A stretch of 64,000 nt of DNA, from positions 307,000 to 370,999 of the forward strand of contig CAUYUJ010013891.1 of NCBI GenBank assembly GCA_963575745.1, given 5' to 3'. Of this stretch, positions 32,546 through 44,075 are shown in pieces (the first letter of the stretch is position 1; every line of letters starts with the position of its first letter). A program made the position numbers and the translations under genes. The notes under the pieces were generated by a model. That model did not search any database and had not been told where the DNA came from. It saw nothing but the letters and a program-made list of their open reading frames with translations. The DNA comes from Prorocentrum cordatum. Taxonomy: Eukaryota; Sar; Dinophyceae; Prorocentrales; Prorocentraceae.

Positions 32546-33402
32546 CTGCGCAGCCTGGAAGAAAGGCAACTGTCGCAATGGTGACCGCTGCAAGGCTTTG
32601 CGTACCTATTCCAGGGGCGGGAAGGACGGCAGATCCTCCCGAGCATCGAACGCTGGCACCAACGCTCGCCGTAGCGTCTCAGCCCCTGCGAATTCCAAAA
32701 ACCCGGATCGAAGCCGTTTTGCTTCGAATTCGCCAAGCGCAGTATTTGCGCACGCGACGACAAGTGCAATTTCCCGCACATGGCGCAGTGCAGCTTCTTC
32801 GCCCAAAACAAGTGCCACAAGGGTGACACATGCAAATATGCCCACCTGGCAGCTGGTGCGAAGATAGGAGCCCCAGCCGTCCACGGACTTCCAGTCAGGA
32901 CAGCCGTGGCCGCCCACCATCCCGCGGCTCAGGGAGCATACGCTCTCCACAACGCGGGGGGTTTCGGAATGCGGGGGGCTCATGCAACCGACGTGACAAC
33001 AGACGCCAATGCGACCGATCTCGATCATCCTCCAGGAAATGTACCGACACTCGCAGCCAGTCGAGAGGTCAATCTGATAGATCATCACGATCATCTTCCC
33101 GAGGAAGAGACGGACGTGGCGGAGGCCGTGGCAGTCCACGTGGCCGCGGCAGATCATATGGCAGCGACAGAGGACGTGACCGTCGTCCATGAGCCGCAGT
33201 TCTTCCCGTGGCTCCCCTAAGTCCAGGACACGCTCTCCTGCCATCAATCGCCGCCCACGCCACTCCGACCGCAGTTACGTCATGCGCGACAAGACTCTTA
33301 TGACCATCCACAAGACCAAGACAGCATCTACCAAACCACGGCGTCGGATACGTTTCGACACACATACCGTGGAATACTTCCCGTACGCCCTTTCTGGCTA
33401 GT
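32546..33402 (+). pseudogene. Gag nucleic-acid-binding region: CCCH fingers and RS-rich tail
   Basis: Finger 1 starts at 32547: 'CAAWKKGNCRNGDRC' (C-x7-C-x5-C), whose final His is lost at a frame change. Finger 2 is at 32720-32779 in another frame: 'CFEFAKRSICARDDKCNFPH' (C-x8-C-x5-C-x3-H). Finger 3 is at 32789-32845: 'CSFFAQNKCHKGDTCKYAH' (C-x7-C-x5-C-x3-H). After a further shift the frame from 32830 is Arg/Ser/Gly-rich ('RSRSSSRKCTDTRSQSRGQS'). CCCH fingers bind RNA in cellular proteins, and here they stand where most copia Gags have a CCHC knuckle. The order of fingers 2 and 3 with only MAQ between them is intact. Confidence 0.72.
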
Positions 33403-33479
33403 CCACTTTCGACGAGTGGATCGACAAGCCAAACGAGGGCGATATCGTCAAGGTACCAGATCCGCTGCCACAATGGTGG

Positions 33480-34534
33480 TGGACACGGAGTGCAGACGCC
33501 CTACAACGTTGTCAACGGGAGGCCAAATCATGGTATAAGGACCTACACGACTACCGACACGATGCTGTGCCGGTGGCAACACCCACTGCGATTACAGGTT
33601 CCGACGACTCTACCACAGAGTCCTCCGGGACGCATCAGGAGCCAGTGGCGACATATAAAGTCGCCCCACCAAGATCGACAGCCGCCCTGACACGCTCCTG
33701 GGTTCTCGGCAGTGGACCTGCGCACCATATTCAGGATAAGAACGAGCTTGCGCAGGCCGAATCTGATCGCATATCTATTCGCGAGGAACACATTCTGGAA
33801 ACAGCCAATGGTGATCGTACTGTCAACGAGCACTACGACATCCAATTACCCGAGGTAGGCAGGCTTGCGGAGTTCAGCCCTTGCCAGATTGTCCATCGTT
33901 TTTATCAGTCGGACAATTCATTGAGGTTGATGGCTTTCGGCAACTTTGGGACCCCGACCTGGGATGCATGCTGCAGGATCCTGGGGGCCAGTGGTACAAG
34001 GTTCCCGTCAATAACAGAGTTCCAGAACTACGCCACGACGATCTTGTGAAGATGCCACCACCACGATTGCGCAACTCATCAGCACCCAGACGTCGTCGGC
34101 GCAAGCGTTCTCCCACACGCTGCCACGACATATGCTGGCGTTGCAAGTACCCAGAGCAGTCACCACCGACACCCGAGCCACGGCCCCACCACGGGACCTG
34201 TCCCAAGAGACAACATGTCGGCGAGGGAGGAGGAGCACGGGCCCTTGTGGTCGAAGAACCTCTCGACAAAGATGATGCCAAGTCAAGCTTGGATACACAC
34301 AGCGACTCGCTTACGTCTCCGCAACAGTGTTCTCCTCACACATGCGGGGGGTCTATAAAGACCTGCGGGGACACCCCAGGCGCGGCTCAAGCAGATATCG
34401 GCACTACGTCGACTTCCCACGAGAAGCTGCCGGTGGAGACGCTTGCTGAGGCGCGCTCTGATGGTGACCGTGTTCTTCCAAACCGACAGAAGAAGCCAAT
34501 TGGCCCTATGCACTACATGACCCACAGTCCGTAA
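33480..34534 (+). pseudogene. Copia protease and pre-integrase region
   Basis: The first frame (33567-34049) contains 'RSWVLGSGPAHHIQDK' (about 33697-33740), the retropepsin active-site region. The expected W-x-x-D-S-G-A is L-G-S-G-P, so the catalytic Asp is lost. 'ILETANGDRTV' follows. The coding signal moves to the 33881 frame with 'FLSVGQFIEVDGFRQLWDPD', 'LGCMLQDPGG' and 'VNNRVPEL', typical of the stretch between protease and integrase, and continues to TAA 34532. The same frame resumes immediately as integrase. A copy of the V-A-T-P motif is at about 33570. Confidence 0.75.
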
Positions 34535-35807
34535 CGCCCAGATTGTGAGATCTGCTCTCGCACCATGGCGCAGAACGCCCCGTGCAGGCGACAGCGCAAA
34601 CCGCATCCACCGGCAGCCCCCGCGGATGAGGACATAGCCCACGAGGCTTTTGTCCCGAAGAAATTCGGGGAGGCGCTAACTGCCGACCACGTCGTCTTAG
34701 GCAAGGACGGCGCCGCTGATAAACGCGGCGAGAAGTATGCACTCGTCGTACTCGATAGATACACCGGCACCTTCATGGCGTACCCAGCCCTGCACAAAGA
34801 CGCAGCTACTACGAAGGCATCCTTCCAGCAGTTCATCGCCGCAAACGATGAAGTGAAGCACATCTACACAGAATTCTGGAGAGCTTCAGAAGGCGCGCCG
34901 CCAGCTGGGATGGACACATGACACTAGCAACCCTCATCGTCCACAGACAAATGGATTGATAGAGCGCATTGTCAAGATCGTCATCCTGGGTACGAGAGCT
35001 GTGTTACATATGTCTGGGCTGGGACACGAGCGGTAAAAAGAGGCCATGGAGGCCTTTTGCTGTGGACACAACTTTGTGCACGCATCCACGGGCGTTGCCG
35101 CCCTCGGCGAGGGGCGCGCCGACAAGACAGCACATGAAATCCGATTTGGTGAGAGTTTTCCCGGGCACTGCATACCATTCGGTGCTCGACTCTCTTGGAA
35201 ATTCTTCAATCCCGAGATCAACAATGAGACAGCCAAGCTTAAAGAAAATGCTCGAGAAGGGTTGTTCATGGGTTACCCTTTGCACTCAGGTGGACGTTGG
35301 TCTGGTGATTATCTCGTCTTGGATACGGCTACATATGCCAAGAAACCTGACGGCGACCTGTGTCACGTACACAGAGTCAAAGACATTATCATCCCGGACG
35401 GCAAGTTCACCTTCCCTGTAAAGGATGGCACCCTGCGACACCACAACCCAGAGGCACACGACGAGGTCAAGGCAGCTACTTCTCGTCTTCTGGGCGACAA
35501 ACCCATGCCAGACCTCCCGCTTGCCTACCCGACAGAGTGGGGTGATCCCTCTATGATGACGCTGGACGACAAACCCGCTGCTACTCACCCTTCGGCCCCT
35601 GACGTCGCTGCACCAGCGCCAGAGCCCGATTACTGGGAGCAGCGCGGATATTGCATCATTCGACATATCCGTACTCCGCGTAGGAAATTGTTCAGACCGA
35701 CAGACGATGTGATGAACATCCCTGTCCCTGTCGATCAGCTCGATGCAACGCGAGAGTTTGAGACGACTTCTACTTTCGAAGGCGAAGGTGTCTTCCGAGA
35801 CGTTTAG
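34535..35807 (+). pseudogene. Copia integrase (broken)
   Basis: In phase after TAA 34532 is 'RPDCEICSRTMAQNAPCRRQ', the C-x2-C end of the zinc domain. The catalytic core has 'FGEALTADHVVLGKDG' (first Asp, about 34684) and 'YALVVLDRYTGTFMAYPALH'. The second Asp lies at a one-base frameshift near 34872. The shifted frame continues with 'PHRPQTNGLIERIV', which has the catalytic Glu. The frame from 35046 to 35807 gives the C-terminal region: 'IPFGARLSWKFFNPEINNET', 'LFMGYPLHSGGRWSGDYLV' and 'RVKDIIIPDGKF'. The enzyme would insert element cDNA and make the 5-bp duplication. Confidence 0.82.
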
Positions 35808-36190
35808 GGCGGTGTTAGTGCCGCAGACCACCGAGAGCTTAGCGAGCCTTGGACCGGCCTGGTTCGGTTCTATGAGCTCCCCCAGATGTTGCAGGACGGC
35901 AAAATGGTGGTCCGCGGCAGTGAGACACGCGTGCAGGCTACTACGCGTCCAGACCGCGTTCTTCCCGAAAAGTGGAAGACTTTGTCTCGGGGACAACGGA
36001 AGAAAGATATTGAGTACGCAGAAGATATAAAACAAGCTCGCGAGACACGTGAGCGAGCTGCCCTTCGGGCGTGGACCCGACAGGACAAACGAGCTAAATG
36101 CTTTACGCTTCGCGCATCCTCACCAGCCCATCTCACAGCGGCAACTCTTGCGAAGCATGCCGACAGTCGTGCGTTTCAGGCGCGTGTCCG
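35808..36190 (+). pseudogene. Pol linker between integrase and RT
   Basis: The frame from 35886 includes 'VQATTRPDRVLPEKWKTLSR' and then a Glu/Arg/Lys-rich helix. A 'TTRP...PE.WK.LS..QR' block of this kind precedes RT in copia elements of this type. Homology fades near 36190, where minisatellite sequence begins. Confidence 0.55.
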
Positions 36191-37480
36191 CTTGGCCCCG
36201 CATATCTCCCCTGTTCCTCCTTCCTCCCGCCTCCTTGCACATCCTCCTTGTGGGGGGAGCGGGAGAAGGGCGAGGCGGAGGAGGAGGGAGAGAAAGCGCT
36301 CCTCGTGGTTTGAGTCGTTTGGGGTTTCTCGTCTTGGTGTGAGTCGTTCGGGCCCTTCTTCCTGGTGCGAGTCGTTCGGGCTCTTCGTGGTGTGAGTCGT
36401 TCGGGCTCTTCGTCCAGGTGTGAGTCGTTCGGGCTTCTCGTGGTGTGAGTTGTTCGGGCCCCTCGTCCTGGTGTGAGTCGCTCGGGCCCCTCCTCCTGGT
36501 GTGACTCGTTTCGGCTCCTCGTGGTGTGAGTCGTTCGGGGCCCGCGTCGTGGTGTGAGTCGTTCGGGCTCCGCGTGGTGTGAGTCGTTCGGGCGCCTCGT
36601 CCTGGTGTGAGTCGTTCGGGCCCTTCTTCCTGGTGTGAGTCGTTCGGGCTCTTCGTCCTGGCGTGAGTCGTTCGGGCTTCTCGTGGTGTGAGTTGTTGGG
36701 GCCCTTCGTCCTGGTGTGAGTCGTTCGGGCTCCTCCTCCTGGTGTGAGTCGTTCGGGCTCCTCGTGGTGTGAGTCGTTCGGGGCCCTCGTCCTGGTGTGA
36801 GTCGTTCGGGCTCCTCGTGGTGTGAGTCGTTCGGGCGCCTCGTCCTGGTGTGAGTCGTTCGGGCCCCTCCTCCTGGGAGCCTATTGGAGACTTATTGGGG
36901 CCTCCTGGGTGCCTCTTGGGAGCCTCTTGGGGCCTCTTGGGAGCCTATTGGGGGCTCTGGGGGCCTCGTGGGAGCCTCTTGGGAGCTTGTTCGGAGCCTC
37001 TGGGGGCTTCTTGGGGGCCTCTTGGGAGCCTCTTGGAGGCCTCTTGGGAGCCTCCTGGGGGCATCTTGGGGCCTCTTGGGAGCTTCTTGCGACCTCCTCA
37101 GAAGCGCAAATGAGCGCTACCCCCTGAGAAGGACAAATTGAGCCCAACACCTTCGTAAAATCGATGATTTTGAGAACACGGAAGAGGAGCGCTGCCCCCT
37201 CAGAAGGCCAACATGGTGCCAATACCGTAGTAAAATCAATGATGTTGGCTTCACAGAAGAGGGTTTTTTTTTTTCTCAGCCCCCCCGTCGGGGCCAGAAT
37301 CTTTGCGAGGGTCGTCGTTGTTTAGCCCTCCCAGGAGTCGAAAAAGACCCCTCCAACGACCCGCGGCCCGCCCTCTCCAGACCCAGGGGGAGGGGGTAGG
37401 GGGAGGGGTAAACCCCTCCCCGAAGGGGAAGAAGGGGGGTTGGGGGGTTGAGGACAGAGAAGGCTACCTAAACCACTCAC
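36191..37480. repeat. Minisatellite insertion inside pol
   Basis: Three blocks of tandem repeats stand between pol segments. First, about 36305-36875, GTGTGAGTCGTTCGGGC alternates with CTCCTCGTCCTG-like spacers in units of about 25-45 bp. Second, about 36876-37100, is a repeat of CCTCTTGGGAGCCTCTTGGGG type. Third, about 37105-37260, are two ~75-bp units with 'ccccctgagaagg', 'gtaaaatcgatga' and 'cggaagagga'. T- and G/A-rich sequence follows to about 37480. The neighbouring pol frame is lost within it. Confidence 0.75.
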
Positions 37481-38760
37481 GCCCAAAGGGCTGGTGGGAC
37501 TCTTTCGCACAACTACGGCTGGTGGACCCACATGGAATACAGTGGAACTCCGTATTACCTACGATCTGGACAGCGGCGCTGTCATTCGCGACGAGGACGT
37601 CATGGGCGTGACCAACAAGGAGATTCTGTATGCCAAACTACCTGGCGGCCCACGTGACATTACAACTGTATTGTACTACCGCCGACCATCACCACAGCCT
37701 GCTGGCGTCGCACGCACTGTGGTGCTCGTTGACAGTGAGGGGAACGATTTCGGGACTGTGAACCCGCTTGCCCGCAAGTTCACCCCGTCGGTCGCAGTGC
37801 CCAGTATGCCACATGGACCCACCTACACACCGGCACACAGAGAGAAGCTTCCTGAGTCACCATGGGCACGCCCGGCCCTTGTTACCAGAAATCTGAACAA
37901 GCGTGAAGTTGCCGCAGAGCCACGCGCACAGGAGGCCCCACGCAAAGAATACGAACGCCTTGAGAAGAAGCAACCATGGATGATAGAGACTGTTGCCGAA
38001 AAGGACGTCGTTGAATCAGAGGCGATTCGCACAGGAAAGAAGGTGGACTTCTTCAACATATTGGAGCTATCTTCCGTGAAACATGAGGAACTTCCTTTGG
38101 AACTACGTAAGTTCAAGGGCCGAGTGGTGGTTCAGGGCAACACTGGCAAAGACGGAACTGGCTTGGCCGCCATCTTCGCCGACGCAGCGTCTAGCGCGTC
38201 ACACATCGAGGCTTCTAAGTTTTGTGACGCCACCGCGCTATTGCCAAATTAAGGAGGCGAACAGAGTGATGCGCCAGGCGCATACACTCAAGCCTTATCA
38301 TTCGGAGATGGTCGATTCGACCCAGTCGATACTTGGATTACTCTACCCAAGTGGCGTCAACCTGCATCCTGGGCCAAGTGCAGGAATCCCGTGTGCCGAC
38401 TACGATTGGCACTTTACGGACACCCTCTGGCCGGCGTGTTCTGGGAGCGCAAGTGTCGCACATGTCTGGAAAGCGTTGGATTCGAGCCTATCCCAGGCTG
38501 GGAATGTGTGTGTGGAGACACAACAAACTGGGCTTGATCCTTTCAGTGTACGTGGGCGACTTCAAACTTGCACGGCCAGCCACCAACCTACATGCCGGCT
38601 GGGATCTGGTCCGCAAAAGCGGCATTGACCTAGATCCGCCCCCTCCGTATTCTCAGTACCTTGGCTGTGGTCAACAGGCTTATGACGTTCCCCAGAATGT
38701 CTTCGACAAGCGAATGTCTACCATTCGACCAATGTTGCCTACCCACAGCGAGAAATAATA
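37481..38760 (+). pseudogene. Copia reverse transcriptase (broken)
   Basis: The frame from 37494 has 'VELRITYDLDSGAVIRDEDV', 'EYERLEKKQPWMIETVAEKD' and 'LRKFKGRVVVQGN' (K-x-R-V-V-x-Q-G-N, RT motif 1), then an AIFADAASSASHIEASK stretch. TAA at 38250 interrupts. The same phase continues with 'GEQSDAPGAYTQA' (motif A, Asp) and 'RLALYGHPLAGVFWERK'. After a frameshift near 38.5 kb the 38333 frame gives 'GLILSVYVGDFKLARP' (motif C at about 38548-38570), where Gly replaces the first catalytic Asp of YVDD, and 'YSQYLGCGQ'. Inactive as it stands. Confidence 0.83.
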
Positions 38761-40210
38761 CCAGAGAGCTAAACAAGTTCGTGGTATACGACATGATATG
38801 CTTGGCTTTACTGACCAATGTATGGAGCGTTACCTGGAGTGCGCCTCCAATCGTACCCAAGAGCCAGGCTCGCGCCGTAAACGGTCTGACTCCCCAAGGG
38901 CTTCGCGATCCAAATCGCCTAGCTCCTCTGGGTCGGTCGCGAGACCCACTAGCGTGCTTAGCGCTCGGTCACGATCATCCAGCCCAGCTGGGTCGGTCGA
39001 AAGACTTACTGTTGCGTCGCAATCCACGACAGTCACATACGATGACCTACCCGACGCAGAGACTCCTGGCATCGAGGACACCTCCTTTACCGAGTCTGGT
39101 TATTCCGACGAGGGCATCCTCGGCCAGGACGCGGCGAGTGCACTGATGAAGATTCTCTATTTGGCACGCTGTTGTCGTTTCGATCTTTTGCACCCAGTGT
39201 GCATGCTAGCCAGAGAGATTTGCCAAATGGAATACCACGTGTGACAAACGCCTTCATCGGCTGATATGCTACCTCAAAACGACGCGTACCCATTGTCTAC
39301 ATGGATGGATTGGTGACATTTCGGACAAGCTGTCCATCGTGATCTTCACCGACGCCTCGTTTGCCGACTGCACTACCTCCTCTAAGTCCACGGCTGGCGT
39401 CCTCGCGGCGCTCGTTGGACCCGACGCGTTCTTTCCTGTCAATGCCGTGTGCAAGAAACAGGCGGTCGTCTCGCACTCTTCCACAGAGTCCGAGATCGTT
39501 GCTCTTGACTCGGCATTGCGACTTGAGGGACTACCACTGCTTTCATTCTGGGAGGCTGTGGTGGAGGATGCCAGCACCTGCAATGAGAAGGTGACTTGCC
39601 CGGGCTGCCTGGGACGTGCCGCTGCGGCGATATGTCCGACTCTGGCCGCCGAGAAGAAGAGGCGCAAGCCATCGCCTATTAGGCGTCCCCTACAAGGGGA
39701 TCTTCTCCTAGCCGTAGGCAGCTACCGCTGAAGACGGAGCTACTTACGACTCAAAAGAGGCGCACGATATCCCACGAGGGTGCTGTGCCACACGTGGACC
39801 CAGAGCCTGCTCAAGAGAGCAGCTCTCCAAAAGTGCATCTTATCGTCCTGGAGGACAGCCGGGCCGTGATCAAGATGCTTCAAAATGGACGCACGCCAGC
39901 CTTTCGTCATCTTCATCGTACTCATCGTATTAATTTGGATTGGAGATGTGAGACATGCCAGTTCGAACATGTCGAGCTTAAACATGTAGGTACAAAAGAA
40001 CAAATCGCAGATATGATGACTAAACCTTTTGAGCCGAAGAAAGCAGATCTCTGGGGGGGACTTACTGGAACTATCGCTAACTTTTCCCGCTGCCCCTATG
40101 CAGTGTGCTCCGAAGAATCTTTGGAGGCCGTTGAGAGGGCCCAGACGGCCCGATGGTTTACCGCATATTGCCGAGCCCCCGCAACTGGATGGATGTCAGG
40201 AACGGTGTGA
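38761..40210 (+). pseudogene. Copia RT connection and RNase H
   Basis: The 38798 frame has 'MLGFTDQCMERYLECASNRT', a Ser-rich stretch, then 'AASALMKILYLARCCRFDLL', the connection before RNase H. The RNase H frame (39339) reads 'IFTDASFADCTTSSKSTAGV' (Asp), 'KQAVVSHSSTESEIVALDSA' (Glu) and 'LPLLSFWEAVVE'. It shifts near 39.7 kb to the 39785 frame with 'IVLEDSRAVIKMLQNGRTPA' (Asp) and 'HVGTKEQIADMMTKPFEPKK' (Asp). All four acidic residues of the nuclease are still present, although the chain is broken in several places. This ends the pol homology. Confidence 0.83.
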
Positions 40211-40865
40211 GATTTTGCTTACTGACAAGGAGCGTCGGGGGGAGACAGGCACAGCACGCGGGAAACTTTGTGTGGGACAATGCGACCACGAGGGACTACA
40301 TGCATGTTCATACCATATCGGTGCCCCTGCCGCGGCCAGCGATTCTCGCCCCCCCCGTGCGCGGGCCCGTTCGCCACATGGTAGACGCTCCCGTCATCCC
40401 TCGTCGTTGCCCCCTGGGCCAGACAGATCTAGGACTCTTGTGATGCGCTCTTCCCGCAGCTGTTTTCCGACTCGAGCGACGACGCCTGCCAGCATCATGC
40501 TTGCAGCGCGCGAGAATCACGTCCAGGGGATTGGTTCTACCCCCGACTTCCCCCTTCCAGAGATGGATCAGGCCCCGCCCCTCCACCTCTCGGGCTGGGC
40601 CGCCGGCGGCGACGCCCGCTGCGACCCCGAGGCCGACGACAATGACCGTGTGGGATTTGCGTTCCACGGTCAAACAGGCCGCCCTCGTGGAGATGACGAC
40701 GGATTCATCTTCTTGCGCCGCCTGCGCCTGGACCACAGCGCCGAGCACCACCTCTGCGTGCCGGATGTCACCGCCCTCGTCGAGACCACCCGCGCCGCGT
40801 CCTTGGACGCGACGGGGAGCTTCGGCAACACTATGGGTCGCGTCGGTGGCAACGCCCACTGCTAG
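40211..40865 (+). pseudogene. Post-pol region, segment 1: Cys/His-rich sequence of unknown function
   Basis: An open frame from 40029 overlaps the end of RNase H in another phase and runs to 40863. Its useful part contains 'CQERCEILLTDKERRG' followed by 'GKLCVGQCDHEGLHACSYH', a Cys/His cluster that could bind zinc. The C-terminal part is acidic and Pro/Ala-rich. In a second phase, copies of the A-T-P-A motif lie at about 40604 and 40849. I do not recognise the domain. The position right after pol suggests continuation of the polyprotein or a separate downstream ORF. Confidence 0.45.
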
Positions 40866-40874
40866 TACAATTCA

Positions 40875-42017
40875 ATGACAGCCACACCCTGGATGTCGTT
40901 GATGAAGGCGATGCGCGTGATCTTGAGCTTGTTCACGCGCAACACAGCGGTCCAGGATAAGATCCGTACTCTACCTGATCATTTAAATGCGGCGATCCCT
41001 GGATCACATCGCAGGTGCCCTCCAACGGACCTTGCCACTCACGTGTTGGACGTGGAATGGAAGATGTTACACAACGACTGGTCGAAGGTGGGGGGCGCCA
41101 TGCTGGGCCAATGGTCCCAGGACGCGGCCCAAGAGACGATTGAGATGTAGAAAGATGGCTTACGTATGCCACCAGGCATCTATGCCGAGGGTTCGCCTAC
41201 CCCAAGTCATGCTTATCCTCTCGACCGTGAACAGATCAAGCTCCCAGTGCGCCCGCCTGCCCTGGCCAGGACATCAGACGTGGCAGGGCACATCGGCCAC
41301 GTAGTCGAGGATCATCTTGTCACCGAGATGCGGGCATTCTCCGACTTCAACCAAACTAAGAAATTCCGCCGCAAGCTCAGCACATGGCAGACTAGCCGCG
41401 GCGGGCTTGGAGGAGTAGGTTCGAGGCCCAAGACGGTGGCAACGCCTTCTGATCACCCTGACGGCTGGAAAACCCAAAAGCATCTCGGCCCCCAGGAATG
41501 GCAGCCCTACGAGGAGGGTAGCGTAAACCCTGGTGAGCAACCTGATGTGGAGGACCCTGGCATTACTCCAGGATCCGCTCTGGGTCCGCTGGAATTGGCC
41601 CAGGCGAAGTACAGTGCGTTTTGCGGTGGTCGGTTGGTATCAGCCGTTCTTTTAGAGAGAGGATGGTTTGGCATGGTGCAGGAGGACTTGGGCATGCTCC
41701 TCCACCACGCCTTGGATCCTTCAGGGCATGCGTACAAATGGGCAAACTTGTACACAGACTCGACGTGGATTATGCAAAGGAAGAAAGGCTCCACAGCCAA
41801 TCAGCATAAGAGGTATCCAGGATACGGCGTCGACGAGCTCAACAGCCCGAAGCGACGGGATGAGCTTGCAAAAGCATCCCGCGTCTGTCTCGTGCCGCTC
41901 TTCATGCCATGCCTTAATAAGGCAGAGTGCATGGGCGGCGCCACCCTCGAGCATCTGTCAGTCTTCATCCGTGACGACATTATGATGTGGGCGTTCTCGC
42001 ACGAGAATTACAATTAA
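40875..42017 (+). pseudogene. Post-pol region, segment 2: unknown protein
   Basis: Two plus frames (40875-41150 and 41166-42017) cover this part. The larger gives ~283 residues of ordinary composition with 'DLGMLLHHALDPSGHAYKWA', 'NLYTDSTWIMQRKKGS' and 'LVPLFMPCLNKAECMGGATL'. There is a copy of the motif as TVATPSDHP at about 41437. No transmembrane segment, zinc motif or known domain is seen. The real start is unclear, because the first frame appears to lead into the second through a frame change near 41.15 kb. Confidence 0.45.
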
Positions 42018-43173
42018 TTCTTCAAGCAGAACGGCGCTCCGATTGGTCAGGATCTAATTCTACTGCCAGAAGCCGGTGGCGACGCCCGCTGCGATATGGC
42101 CACGCTTCGTGATCAGTCCGCCAAGGCGCAAGAGATCCGTATCGCAGCTATCCTACAATTATAGACCGAGGACACGGTCGATCAGCGCAGCATGACCACC
42201 ACGATCCGCAAGGCGAGAGCCCTGATGTACATGAACGACAATCGTTCCATGGCGGAATGGCGCAGCCTGAGCGAGGTCATTTGGGACTATTGGGCAACAG
42301 GCTTCCCTGCATATGTGAAGCAGCGACACTACAGCAGGGGCCTGAACGCTTTTGTGGTTCGGAGCGCGAGCGACATCGGCTGTGCCGCCCACAACCAACA
42401 CTGTATGGATACACGGCGCCACCACGATCGTGCTCCCACAACCGCACGCGAGAAGACACACCTCGAGTGCGAGGACTGCGCCCCAAAGACTGCAGGTGCA
42501 CGTGATGGTCGACGTGTCACGTTTCATCGATGTGATACAATATTATCGCTGTCCCACCGTGATGGGACCAGGCAAAGCCAAGCATTGGGGTGTACACCCC
42601 AACTTTGACTTTCACACTGCTGACCTGACCCGTCACATGCAAGCTCGAGGCATCGCAGTCTTTTCCTCAGAGCAATGGGTCGAGTCATACGACAGAGTCA
42701 CACCCACAGACTGGCACGCCAAGCAGAACAACCAAAACATGGCAATGATGACGACTCAGTTTTGTGACGCGGTATGCTACCGCAATTCCTGTGCAGTGAT
42801 TCAGTCATTACCCTCTCAGCGATACCCGTTTCGGCCTCCACTCCTGACGGCCGTGACGGACTCTCAGGCCTATACACAGGCCCAGGAGATATCAGCGGTT
42901 CTCAAGTTCCGCGAGAAGATGACGGATGAGTGGAAGAGGCATCTCAGCCTCGCGACGTTGATGAATCAAGCTGCAGAAGAAATGGCCCACTGCGCTTGGA
43001 TGGATTCGTGCGCCAGCGGCGCACTGCCGCAATCCATGCCGGTGGCAACACCTGCTGGTGAGCGCGTTCCGCAACAATGCCCCACTCCTGGGATCACAAG
43101 CCGCATCAGAATAAGAATGATGATCCATATTGTCTGGCACACGAGGAGCTATACCTCAAGGTTCTCTCCTTGA
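42018..43173 (+). pseudogene. Post-pol region, segment 3: unknown protein
   Basis: The frames at 42192-42608 and 42352-43173 together give one coding signal with a shift near 42.5 kb. The first contains 'SEVIWDYWATGFPAYVKQRH'. The second contains 'YRCPTVMGPGKAKHWGVHPN', 'GIAVFSSEQWVESYDRVTPT' and 'LKFREKMTDEWKRHLSLATL'. The block is flanked by V-A-T-P-A copies at about 42068 and 43039. I recognise no domain. Composition is that of a globular protein, not of simple repeat. Confidence 0.45.
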
Positions 43174-44075
43174 TTGAGGACTACCCGGGTGTTTGGGCAT
43201 CCTACGATTCGGTCGAGAGAAAGGAGTTCCTAAGGCCTACGCTGAAAATGCATTCCAATGATGCACATGCCTTCACATGGAATGTCTACGAGCAGCTCGT
43301 GGACAAGATCCACGATAAAGCTGAGGTCAATGATGCAAACAAGTCGCGTATCTCTCAAGGGCGTGAGTTACTGCGCTCTCCTCGTGTCGGACCTCGCATG
43401 GGCAATTCGGAGACCATCCTGGCATGCGAAGGGTACTGCACCAAGACAGCCCTGGATTGCATCGAGGTCCCGCCTGAGCCGCCGGGGCCGGTTGCCAGGC
43501 CCGCTGCAGCGCCATCCGCTGCAGACCCTGCGACGTCACCGGTACCTCCGCCCAGCGTGGACAGACAGCCTCTGCCACCGGGCCCGCTTCCGAAGGCCAT
43601 GCCATCTACGCGCCCCGACACGGGGTCGCATGCTGCCTCAGATGAGGATGCTGATATGGCTGCGGGGCTGGAGGCAACTCCTGCTGGCAACGTTCCTACG
43701 TTCGTTCAGCCATCGGAGACTATGCGTATACTTTCATGGCAGGACTGCTGCGAGCGATCTTGCCATGAGGACATGAGTTAGATCACTACATTCGACAACA
43801 CTTACACTCCACGTGAGTTCAAACTTCAGGCTGGCCTTCCAGATGATCACTATTACGTACCCCCTCCGCTTCGGGGCACGTCAGCACCCGACGGCATGGA
43901 ATTCATCAGCAATCACGATTGGGCATCTCAATTGGATTACGACGACTGCGTGAGCACCCGCGCTCCTGATATCGCCAAATAATGCTTCCCAGGATGGAAA
44001 TGGATCTCCCTTCCACCGTGCGAGGAGACACGTTATGGACCCGATTTACTTACGCGTGAGTGGCTTGGTCATCCT
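43077..44075 (+). pseudogene. Post-pol region, segment 4: helical segment and Pro-rich linker
   Basis: The frame from 43077 gives 'YCLAHEELYLKVLSLIEDYP', 'TWNVYEQLVDKIHDKAEVND', then a ~90-residue Pro/Ala-rich linker ending in 'LEATPAGNVP' (motif copy at about 43669). TAG 43779 and TAA 43981 interrupt, but the same phase continues through 'LQAGLPDDHYYVPPPLRG' and 'LGHPTYMSKDI', which leads directly into the Tpt1-like domain. The segment is therefore probably the N-terminal neighbour of that domain in one long protein. Confidence 0.45.
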
